Assembly (NCBI GenBank): GCA_029259945.1
Contig: JAJDEF010000005.1
Span: forward strand, 33,629-97,628
Direction: 5' to 3'
Origin: Planctomycetota bacterium
GTDB lineage: Bacteria; Planctomycetota; Planctomycetia; Pirellulales; Lacipirellulaceae
Length of the DNA: 64,000 bases
Positions within the stretch are counted from its first letter, which is position 1. Each line of letters opens with the position of its first letter. This document shows, piece by piece, positions 26,644 to 34,620 of the stretch. The notes beneath the pieces were generated by a model. The model searched no databases. It was not told where the DNA came from and saw only the letters and a list, made by a program, of their open reading frames with translations. Both the position numbers and the translations under genes were made by a program.

Positions 26644-27546
26644 ATGAGTGCGACTGCGATGAGCCAGACCGTGGCTCAGAATGTTCAATCTGAAGAGCAC
26701 AACACTGCGTTAGAGCAACTCTTTCGGCGGATCGGGCAGCTCTCTTCATTACCGTCGGTTGCGGGACGTATCCTGCAAGTGGCTGCGGATGGGGAGTCGA
26801 ATGCGTCCGATTTGCTGCAAGTTGTAAGCCTCGATCCCACTCTGGCGATTCGCATAGTCAGGACCGTCAACACTTCATATTACGGCTTGAAAAATGAAGT
26901 CGCCGATTTGAAGACGGCTATTTCGATGTTGGGGTTTATCGAAGTTCGTAAACTGGCAATGACCGTTTATGTGGCCCGACTGTGCGAAGAGCAATCAAGC
27001 TATCGTGGCTATTCCCGCGAGGGATTATGGAAACATCTGGTGGCAGTTGGAACCATAGCGCGTATGGTTTCGCAAGTTCTTCAGCGTGAGGAGCCTGAAG
27101 AGGCGTACATGGCGGGGTTGCTGCATGACATCGGCCTATTACTCGCCGACCAGTATATGCATGACAAGTTTTGTCAGGTCATTGACAGGGTTGAGGATGG
27201 CGCAGAAACGGACGGGGTAGAACGGGAAATTTTTACTTTCGATCACACCGATCTTGGGGCTTTTATCGCTACTCAGAGTAATCTTCCTGAGCGGATTGTG
27301 ACTGCCATTCGATACCACCACCGCCCATCAGAGTACCAAGGTTCAGAACGCGGCCTGCTTGATATTATTGCGGTAGCAAATTATTTGGCCTCGCAAAAAA
27401 ACATCACTTCGTTAGGCGTACAGCATATTCCAGCTCCCACAGACGTCGTCTGTAAGTCGCTTGATTTGCATAAGCAGAGAATGGCAGCAATTATCGAGGA
27501 GCTTGATGGGGCCTTGGAGTCTGCCGGCATATTGGCCAGCATCTAG
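26644..27546 (+). CDS. HDOD-domain signalling protein
   Basis: A 300-residue protein that is almost entirely an HDOD domain: LFRRIGQLSSLPSVAGRILQV (about residues 25-45), PTLAIRIVRTVNTSYYGLKNEVADLKTAISMLG and the degenerate metal site GLLHDIGLLLADQY (about 158-172). HDOD proteins are usually regulatory and not catalytic, taking part in cyclic-di-GMP or stress signalling. No partner domain is fused and no chemotaxis or GGDEF gene is adjacent. Confidence 0.88.
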   Translation: MSATAMSQTVAQNVQSEEHNTALEQLFRRIGQLSSLPSVAGRILQVAADGESNASDLLQVVSLDPTLAIRIVRTVNTSYYGLKNEVADLKTAISMLGFIEVRKLAMTVYVARLCEEQSSYRGYSREGLWKHLVAVGTIARMVSQVLQREEPEEAYMAGLLHDIGLLLADQYMHDKFCQVIDRVEDGAETDGVEREIFTFDHTDLGAFIATQSNLPERIVTAIRYHHRPSEYQGSERGLLDIIAVANYLASQKNITSLGVQHIPAPTDVVCKSLDLHKQRMAAIIEELDGALESAGILASI

Positions 27547-27659
27547 CAGCGATTCTGACGGCTACTTGAAGAAAGTTGGCAACTCTCTGTCTTTGAAACT
27601 CTTGTCTCGTCTAGTCAACTTAACTTGACGGATGATCACTTTGTCTCTCTGCTATTGAT

Positions 27660-28514
27660 ATGCAACTCATCATCACTGCTGTCGGACCTGACCATCGGGG
27701 ACTCGCAGATCCCATTGTTCATTGCGTCACCAAGCTTGGCGCGAACATCGCTGAAATTCAGATGTTCGATCACGATGAGGAATCGGTCTTTTCGATGCTG
27801 ACTCGTGTGGAGTTGGAAACTGAGCTCGTCGAACAGTTGCAGTCTTCTTTGCAAGAGATCAGCACCCGAACCGGTTTGTCGATCCGTACGTGGTCGCCAA
27901 CGATCACGGATCGAAAGCCTCGCCTTGCCATTTGTGCGACCTATCGTCAAGAGACCCCCCTCGCGGTGCTTCAGGCAGTAAGCGATGGCATCATTCAAGC
28001 AGAAGCGTCGGTGATGATAAGCAATCGCGGTGCTTGCCGAGGTTTAGCGGAGCAGTTCGATATCCCCTGGTTTTCGATTGGCGATGCCGATGGCCGCGTG
28101 GATGATGAACGCATGATCGACATCTGTGATGAGTTTGATGTCGATTACATTGTGCTAGCCCGCTACATGCGTATTTTGCCTCCTTCGAGCGTATGGAAAT
28201 ATGCCGGGGGCCGCATTATTAATTTGCATCATGGGCTGCTGCCTAGTTTTCCTGGGATGCGACCCTACCACGATGCGTTTGCGGCGAGGATGCTCACCTA
28301 CGGAGCTACTTGTCATTTTATTGTGCCTGAACTTGATGCCGGCAATCAGATCATCAACCAGACAACCTTTGCGGTTGCTCCGGGAACGCCGCGTGACGAG
28401 ATCATTCGGCGTGGGCAAGAGGAGAACGAGCCATGCTGTCTTGTAGAAGGGGTGCGGCGGGTCGTAGCTGGCGAGGTGCAGTTGCATTTCAATCGGGTGG
28501 TAGCAACGCCGTAA
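27660..28514 (+). CDS. purU: Formyltetrahydrofolate deformylase
   Basis: A 284-residue PurU that hydrolyses 10-formyl-THF to THF and formate. An N-terminal ACT domain (QLIITAVGPDHRGLADPIVHCV...) precedes a formyltransferase-like domain. The catalytic Asn and His are in INLHHGLLPSFPGMRPYHDA (about residues 183-203) and the Asp in CHFIVPELDAGNQII (about 220-233). The length is standard. It stands in a short plus-strand series after the HDOD gene. Confidence 0.93.
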   Translation: MQLIITAVGPDHRGLADPIVHCVTKLGANIAEIQMFDHDEESVFSMLTRVELETELVEQLQSSLQEISTRTGLSIRTWSPTITDRKPRLAICATYRQETPLAVLQAVSDGIIQAEASVMISNRGACRGLAEQFDIPWFSIGDADGRVDDERMIDICDEFDVDYIVLARYMRILPPSSVWKYAGGRIINLHHGLLPSFPGMRPYHDAFAARMLTYGATCHFIVPELDAGNQIINQTTFAVAPGTPRDEIIRRGQEENEPCCLVEGVRRVVAGEVQLHFNRVVATP

Positions 28515-28637
28515 TCGAACTGTCCGCTTACACGGCCAAAACCGGTTATTAGGGCCATTTCGATCGTAGGCCATCAAAGCCATTCCCGCAGTCGCATTTA
28601 GTAGCGAATTTCTTGACGGAATTAGCAGGCGTGAATA

Positions 28638-28699
28638 GGGTGGAGATAGCTAAGTCCTGTTAAGAGGCCTTCTTTCTCCACCCTTCTGCGAGTTTTTTT
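28638..28699 (+). promoter_or_regulatory. Hairpin and T-run directly before the PPIase start codon
   Basis: GGGTGGAGA (28638-28646) and TCTCCACCC (28675-28683) make a perfect 9-bp stem with a 28-nt loop. A T7 run (28693-28699) follows 9 nt later and the ATG is at 28701. The stem sits where the ribosome would load. It could be a leader attenuator or a translation-controlling structure, or the terminator of purU placed unusually close to the next gene. Confidence 0.4.
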
Positions 28700-28700
28700 G

Positions 28701-29522
28701 ATGCCTTCACGATTTACGAGTGCTGCGATTTTTAGTTTATTGTTGGTCACTGCGGTCGCGGGGCAGACGATACGTTTTGATACCAATGTCGGCACATTCG
28801 ACATGGAATTGAACCCGACCGGAAACGCGAGTCTTCAACCACACGTTGACAATATCCTGGCTTATGTGAATGCAAAACGGTACGACCTGACTGTGATCAA
28901 TCGTGCTGCCACAGGATTTGTCATGCAGATGGGCGGTTTCGAGGCGGACTCGTTTACCTTGCCCACGAATTTCTCAGACTTTAATTCCGTAAATACTTTT
29001 GACCCGTTGATCGTTGATGCTGACGGCGATGGTCAGGTTGATTTCGACTTGACAGGTTTGGATAACACTGAAGATACCGTATCGCTAGCGCTTAGTACTA
29101 GTGCGAATACTGGGACTGCCAGCTTCTTTGTCAACCTCGGAACCAACACGAGCTTGGATGCTGCGAATTTGCGATTCGTGCCATTTGCGCGAATCCGAAA
29201 TATGGCAACGATTGATCTCATCATGAGTCTTGATCAAAACAACTATGCAGACGGTGGCTTGGCCGGCGATAATGTCCCTATCTTGTCCGAGAATCGAATC
29301 GTGTTTGTAGAGCGAGCGTTTGTGCTAGAGGAGCCCATCGTAGCGCCAGCGGCATTAGCGGCGACCGCAGCAGGCGGCAGCTCTTCGGGGCTATCCGCAG
29401 CCGCCGCAACCTCGCTCGCCCCCGCCATCGCCCTGAACGCTGTGCCTGAGCCTTCGACGTTCGCCTTGGCTGGATTAGCCTTACTAGCATCCGCCGGCAT
29501 GAATCGCCGCAAGATTTGCTAG
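28701..29522 (+). CDS. Exported cyclophilin-like peptidylprolyl isomerase with PEP-CTERM
   Basis: A 273-residue protein with a signal peptide (about residues 1-22). The cyclophilin fold is visible as IRFDTNVGTFDMEL, VINRAATGFVMQMGG (the NR/F/Q positions match the HR/F/Q active-site block) and TASFFVNLGTNTSLD. Two cyclophilin landmarks are weakened: the His before Arg is Asn and the last Gly-Asp is changed. An Ala/Ser-rich linker leads to VPEPSTFALAGLALL...NRRK (about 248-272), a textbook PEP-CTERM sorting signal processed by an exosortase. No exosortase gene is in the window. Confidence 0.88.
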   Translation: MPSRFTSAAIFSLLLVTAVAGQTIRFDTNVGTFDMELNPTGNASLQPHVDNILAYVNAKRYDLTVINRAATGFVMQMGGFEADSFTLPTNFSDFNSVNTFDPLIVDADGDGQVDFDLTGLDNTEDTVSLALSTSANTGTASFFVNLGTNTSLDAANLRFVPFARIRNMATIDLIMSLDQNNYADGGLAGDNVPILSENRIVFVERAFVLEEPIVAPAALAATAAGGSSSGLSAAAATSLAPAIALNAVPEPSTFALAGLALLASAGMNRRKIC

Positions 29523-29551
29523 CACAGAAGTTTCGCTCTGCTAGCCGTTTT

Positions 29552-29630
29552 GGGTGCCACTGCTGGCTTGTCCAGCAGTGCGAAGCGGGTACCAGGGTTC
29601 CACTGCTAGGCAAGCCAGACAGTGGCACCC
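29552..29630. repeat. GGGTGCCACTG palindromic element
   Basis: Outer arms GGGTGCCACTGCTGGCTTG (29552-29570) and CAAGCCAGACAGTGGCACCC (29611-29630) form a long imperfect hairpin. A shorter alternative hairpin, CACTGCTGG/CCAGCAGTG, lies at 29558-29580. It follows the PEP-CTERM gene. The remaining gap up to 29943 shows no gene. Confidence 0.8.
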
Positions 29631-29943
29631 CTCAATTCAGCTGTGTCGGTCCACCAGCCGCTTCTTTTCATTGCTTGCAGACCGAAAACTGACCTTGCTG
29701 GTCTCTCGGTCTCTTTCTACTATCCCGCCCGCTATGGGATTCCCTGGCAGCTCTTCTACCATTCTTATCTTTCGAGCTTGTCTAAATGGGTGACAACTAT
29801 CAATGCGTAGTGACGCGTTCGGTCTGCCGATGCGCGACTACCATAAACAGTGATAAAGTGATTGCCCTACTAAGATCCTGGGTTAGGTGTTTGATGTGGT
29901 CGGATCAACCGTGTCGAACAACTCGGAACTGGAGACTTTTTGC

Positions 29944-32900
29944 ATGAGTACGTCCATTTGCCTCTGGAAACGACAACTTTGTTGCGGCGCGCTAGGGCTA
30001 GTATTGGCGATGTCGGCAGCCCTTCCTGCGTTAGCGCAGGGGAGTGGCATTAGCCCCGACCAGGCTGGCTACGATTCGGTCGTGCCCGCGAGCTATACCG
30101 GCTCGGGTAGTTTCTTTAATCGAAAACTCGGTACGGCGCTACGGTTTAGCTACCACACTGAAGGCTACGGGACACAAGAAGGCGTCGTGAGCATCGGTGG
30201 TATGAAAGTCATGACCATTGATGATAGCTCGACTTGGTTTATTGACGGACAGGGCACTTTAAGCGACGACTTTGGAGGTGGATTCAACCTTGGGCTAGGT
30301 TATCGTGTTTTGATGGATACGGAATTCGGCTACGACCCCCAGCGGATTTATGGGTTTGGATTTTGGACCGATGGTCAAAGTACAAATGCAGACAATTTCT
30401 TTACGCAGCTTGGATTTAATCTCGAGTCGCTGGGTGACGAGCTGGATTTCCGGCTGACTGGTTCCTTTCCTTTGGAGCGAACTCAGCGAAGCGATCCTGT
30501 ACTGACCTCCCTCACCGATTTGAGTTTTGTAGGCACTGGCTTGTTCTCAGGGCGTGAGGATGTCACCATCGACACGTCCCATTCGGTGATCGATGGCGAG
30601 ATCGCCAAGCGAATTCTCGACCTCGAGGCTTGGGCCTTCTTGGGTGGCTACCATATCGGCAGCGGCGGTTTGGACACAGGCGGTTATCGAGCGGGAGTGC
30701 GCGGTTACGCGATGCCTGATTTGTCGGTGTCGTTGCAAGTCACCGACGATGATATTTACCACACGAATGTGATGTTTGGAATCACCTGGTTCGTGGGTCG
30801 TACGAATCGCTGCAATCAACCCTGTGGAACCATCCTTGATCGATTCCGCGAGCCTGTCTTGCGGAACGACTTTATCGTGACTAGCTCGACGGTCGTAAAT
30901 CAAGCGGCGGGCAGTGCGCTGACTGACACAGAAACCAACGCTACGATGCGAATTGTTCACGTCGATAGCACCGCGACCGGGACGATGGATGGTACGTTTG
31001 AAAATCCCTTCGATACGCTTGCTGCCGCTGACGGAGTGGGGAGCCTGGAGAACGACAAGATTCTAGTCCATTCGGGTTCAACATTCACTGGAGCGACTGG
31101 ATCGTTTACGGCACAAAACGGGCAAGATATTTTGGGCGAAGGTCTCGACGCCAACGGTGTTGCTGTCTCTCACATCGTGAGTACGGTCGAACGGGGGCTC
31201 ATTACGCTGCCCGAGACATCTACAGGTTCTTCTACGGGAGCCACCCCGACCATTACGGGCGCTGGCGATATATTTACGTTGGCTGATAACAATGCAGTCA
31301 ACAATTTTGTCGTCAACGGGGCGACCCGGGCTGTCGTGGCAAACGGTGTTGCTTCTCCGACGCTTGCGAATCTAGACATCAACGGAACCACAGGCAACGC
31401 AATTGAGATGGTCAATGTTACCGGAACCACAGTTGTCGAAAACACGGTGACCATTGATGATGCTGCTAGCCTTGGTGGAGCGGCTCTGTTTATCGATGGC
31501 GGGCTCGACGGGATGTCGTTGGCGGCTACGATCAACGATTCTCGTGGCAGAGTTCTCGAAGTTCGTAATCGGACTGGTGGCACGATCACCTATACTGGCA
31601 CGGTCGAAGATAACACAGCCAACGACGGCACGTTTAGCGATGGTATTCTCATCGAGGACAATACGAACGCTACGGTGACTCTCACAGGCAGGGTCGATTT
31701 GGATACGGACGCAAGCAATGCCGTGACGATCAACGGCAACAACGGAGCCTCTGGCGCTGATGCCGGAACCATCGTTACGTTTGATGAACTCGTCGCTACC
31801 TCGGCCGCTGGGAATACGGTTGATATTGATGATGGCGGAACCGTTACTTTCAATAACACAAATTCGGCAGCGAGCATCACCAACACAGGTGCAGGCAACG
31901 CTGTGAATATCTCTGGTGACTTGGTTGCTGCCAGCAACGCGGTCGTCACCATCGCTGCAGATATTTCCAACAGCACGGGTGGTCGTGCATTGGAGATTCG
32001 AGATCGTACCGCAAACGATGTCACCGTTACTGGAAGTGTCACAGGCTCAGCCGACGGCATCTTGTTCCAAGACAACTCAGCAGGGCAATACAGCCTTACC
32101 GGTAATGTAAATGTTACGGCTACCACTGGCGATGCCTTGACGATGACCGACAACCAAGGGGCATCTGTCTCGTTGACCGATGCCATGCTATCGACAACCT
32201 CTGGAAATGCGCTGAACGTCACTGGCGGCGGAACGCTTACCATCACCGATCCTCTTGGAACGAATACGATCAGTGCAATTAATGGCGGAACGGCCGTAAA
32301 AATATTAGGCAATGCCAATGGCGACGCGGTCGTCGCAATTAACGCCGCAGTGAGCAGCACCGGCACTGGTCGAAGTGTTGACATTCAGGGCCGCGGATCG
32401 AACGATGTGACGTTTAACGGCACTGTTTCCGATCAGGGGACCGGACTTTTTGTCAGTCTGAACACTGGCGGTAATATCGTCTTTACTAATACGGTGACTA
32501 CCAATGTTACCGGAGCCAACAACGGCATCAACTTGCTGACGAATACGGGCACCACGATCAGCTTCAACGGACTGGATATCAATGCGACCACAGGGAAAGG
32601 CTTCACCGCGACCGGCGGCGGCAACCTTCTTGTTACCAGTCCCGCAGGAACCAACACAATTGCCACCACAACCGGCATTGGCTTAGAGCTCAATGGAATT
32701 TCGATTGATGTTGGTAATGCTCGATTCGATAGCGTGACAGTGACCGGCGGGGCCGCCGAAGGAATCCTGCTCAACACGATTGACGGAACTGGGCAATTGA
32801 CAATTGGTGGCGGAACGCTTACTACCGCAGGTACTGCGATCAGCATAAATAACGCTAACAACGTAGCGCTAAACGACATCGCAGTAGCAAATGCTGGAAC

Positions 32901-34008
32901 CGCAGGTGCTGGCCTTGTCGTGACGAATAGCGCGGGTGATACGGTGGCGATCCAAAATCTTGACGTCACGACTTCGACTGGGCAAGGTGTAAGCGTCACT
33001 GGTGGAGGAACACTGACCGCCACAGGTACCAGTGATATTGCCACAACGACCGGTACCGGATTGACGATCGATGGGGTGACGATTGGCGGTACCGGAGCAA
33101 GCTTCAATAGTGTCAACGTCAACGGGGCCACTAATGGTATTGTATTGAACAATGCAACCGGTGGGCAAATTCGTGTGGGAGCAGCAGTTGCCTCTGGAGT
33201 GGACGGGGCTGGTGGCACACTCACCACGACGGGGACTGCCATCTCGGTCACCGGGGTCAATAATGCCGTATTCAATGACGTGACGACGAGTGTAGGCGGC
33301 GCGGGCATTGATTCTGTGGTGGTGAACCATACGTCGGGATCGTTAACGGATGTAATCTTCGACAACCTAACGGCCACCACCGTTGCCGGGGGTGGCAGAG
33401 GTGTTGTTGTTCAGGACAACGGTACCGGTGAATTGGATGTGATTCTTCGAAATAGCACGATTGATGCCTCGGCTTCTAATACGGTTGCGTTCGAACTAGA
33501 AACCGCGGCCAACCTAGGAGAGATCGACATTTCGTTGATCAACAATACCATTAATGCGGGTGACGAAAGTTCTGTTGCTGCGAATCTGAACAGTGGCACG
33601 GGAGATGTCCAATTCTTGATCACTGGGAACAGTATGACCAACAGCAGTGCAGCGAATGCTACGGTTGACCTTATGGTGCAGGCGAATCGTACGTTGAATG
33701 CCACGATTGGTGATCAAGTAGGTGACGTATTTACCACTAACAGCTTTAGCAACGGCGGAACTGCTGCTGGAGTAGCCGTAGAAACCGCCAACGCTTCTGC
33801 ACGAATCAACCTCGATCTGCGAGGCAATACAGCAGCCTCTGCGGGGGCTCTCGACTTTGTCCTTACCGAAACCACAGGTACATTTGGGGTAGTTGACCTT
33901 ACGGCAACGGTCACGGCAGAGACGAATAATCAAGGGGTCGTCGATCTTAGTGGTGGTGTTGAAGCAGACTTCGACGATTTGACTCCACCCATCAAACAGG
34001 TGGACTAG
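29944..34008 (+). CDS. Inverse-autotransporter-like barrel plus beta-helix surface protein
   Basis: A 1354-residue exported protein starting at ATG 29944, with GGAG 9 nt upstream. The signal peptide spans about residues 1-32 (ending ALAQG). Residues about 40-310 consist of alternating short strands (ALRFSYHTEGYG, FNLGLGYRVLMD, VMFGITWFVG) like the N-terminal beta-barrel of inverse autotransporters (intimin/invasin group). Residues about 330-1350 are a Thr/Asn/Gly/Asp-rich passenger with many repeats such as VTGGGTLT, TTTGTGLTI and GTAISVNN, the pattern of a right-handed parallel beta-helix. There is no C-terminal barrel. It should be displayed at the cell surface, and its ligand is unknown. 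Confidence 0.8.
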   Translation: MSTSICLWKRQLCCGALGLVLAMSAALPALAQGSGISPDQAGYDSVVPASYTGSGSFFNRKLGTALRFSYHTEGYGTQEGVVSIGGMKVMTIDDSSTWFIDGQGTLSDDFGGGFNLGLGYRVLMDTEFGYDPQRIYGFGFWTDGQSTNADNFFTQLGFNLESLGDELDFRLTGSFPLERTQRSDPVLTSLTDLSFVGTGLFSGREDVTIDTSHSVIDGEIAKRILDLEAWAFLGGYHIGSGGLDTGGYRAGVRGYAMPDLSVSLQVTDDDIYHTNVMFGITWFVGRTNRCNQPCGTILDRFREPVLRNDFIVTSSTVVNQAAGSALTDTETNATMRIVHVDSTATGTMDGTFENPFDTLAAADGVGSLENDKILVHSGSTFTGATGSFTAQNGQDILGEGLDANGVAVSHIVSTVERGLITLPETSTGSSTGATPTITGAGDIFTLADNNAVNNFVVNGATRAVVANGVASPTLANLDINGTTGNAIEMVNVTGTTVVENTVTIDDAASLGGAALFIDGGLDGMSLAATINDSRGRVLEVRNRTGGTITYTGTVEDNTANDGTFSDGILIEDNTNATVTLTGRVDLDTDASNAVTINGNNGASGADAGTIVTFDELVATSAAGNTVDIDDGGTVTFNNTNSAASITNTGAGNAVNISGDLVAASNAVVTIAADISNSTGGRALEIRDRTANDVTVTGSVTGSADGILFQDNSAGQYSLTGNVNVTATTGDALTMTDNQGASVSLTDAMLSTTSGNALNVTGGGTLTITDPLGTNTISAINGGTAVKILGNANGDAVVAINAAVSSTGTGRSVDIQGRGSNDVTFNGTVSDQGTGLFVSLNTGGNIVFTNTVTTNVTGANNGINLLTNTGTTISFNGLDINATTGKGFTATGGGNLLVTSPAGTNTIATTTGIGLELNGISIDVGNARFDSVTVTGGAAEGILLNTIDGTGQLTIGGGTLTTAGTAISINNANNVALNDIAVANAGTAGAGLVVTNSAGDTVAIQNLDVTTSTGQGVSVTGGGTLTATGTSDIATTTGTGLTIDGVTIGGTGASFNSVNVNGATNGIVLNNATGGQIRVGAAVASGVDGAGGTLTTTGTAISVTGVNNAVFNDVTTSVGGAGIDSVVVNHTSGSLTDVIFDNLTATTVAGGGRGVVVQDNGTGELDVILRNSTIDASASNTVAFELETAANLGEIDISLINNTINAGDESSVAANLNSGTGDVQFLITGNSMTNSSAANATVDLMVQANRTLNATIGDQVGDVFTTNSFSNGGTAAGVAVETANASARINLDLRGNTAASAGALDFVLTETTGTFGVVDLTATVTAETNNQGVVDLSGGVEADFDDLTPPIKQVD

Positions 34009-34060
34009 TTTTGCGGTTGCTGTCGCTGAGAGCTAGACAGGATAGTTGTTGAGTAGGTCG

Positions 34061-34531
34061 ATGCTAGCAACCCGATTAACTTGCGATCAGTGTGGTTGGC
34101 AGACCATTTGCGGCGAAGAAGAGATTGCCAAACGTCTGCGGGCCATTGGCTTGCTACGGCGAGCTCCGAATCCACTAAGCGAGTTGGTTTTCGAGCTACT
34201 CAGGAACAACGCCTCTCGCCTTACGTGCGATGCATGTGCAAGTGTTGGGCTGATGATCGGTTTGCCCGACGACGCCGATCAATACGACGATTGGCAGCAG
34301 GCTGTTGTCTGTGAGGTCTGCACGAAACCTATCCCAGCAGAGCGACTGGAGATATTCCCCAATGCAAAGCGTTGTGTCGACTGCCAAGATGTGGCCGACC
34401 GAGGCGAAGAGCCCATCGAGCCTGACTTCTGCCCGAAGTGCGGCGTTTTGGCCGAACTCCGGGTGAGCCGAGCGAGCGGGACAACTCGCTATAAACTCTT
34501 TTGCACCGGCAATCCTGCATGCCGCCTCTAG
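34061..34531 (+). CDS. Zinc-finger protein, DksA/TraR C4-like
   Basis: A 156-residue protein from ATG 34061 (SD-like GAGTAGG upstream). It has four zinc-binding pairs: CDQCGW near the start, CDACAS (about residue 63), CEVC...CVDC (about 88-110, the DksA/TraR C4 pattern around KRCVDCQ) and CPKCG...CTGNPAC at the end. It probably binds zinc and interacts with nucleic acid or RNA polymerase; this is inferred from the C4 block. It lies 89 bp before rlmKL on the same strand. Confidence 0.75.
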   Translation: MLATRLTCDQCGWQTICGEEEIAKRLRAIGLLRRAPNPLSELVFELLRNNASRLTCDACASVGLMIGLPDDADQYDDWQQAVVCEVCTKPIPAERLEIFPNAKRCVDCQDVADRGEEPIEPDFCPKCGVLAELRVSRASGTTRYKLFCTGNPACRL

Positions 34532-34620
34532 CCCTGGGGTGCCAGGGATAGTAAGTTGGCCCATTAGCCGATCTGCTACGCAGTACCGAAACCGATCCAA
34601 GAAAATCTCTTTTCTCGCCC

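Noticed and set aside
31590..33380. Long reading frames of 264 and 315 codons antisense to the surface-protein gene
   Set aside because: They arise from the Thr/Asn/Gly-rich repeats on the other strand, have very biased Val/Pro/Ser composition and no recognised domain.
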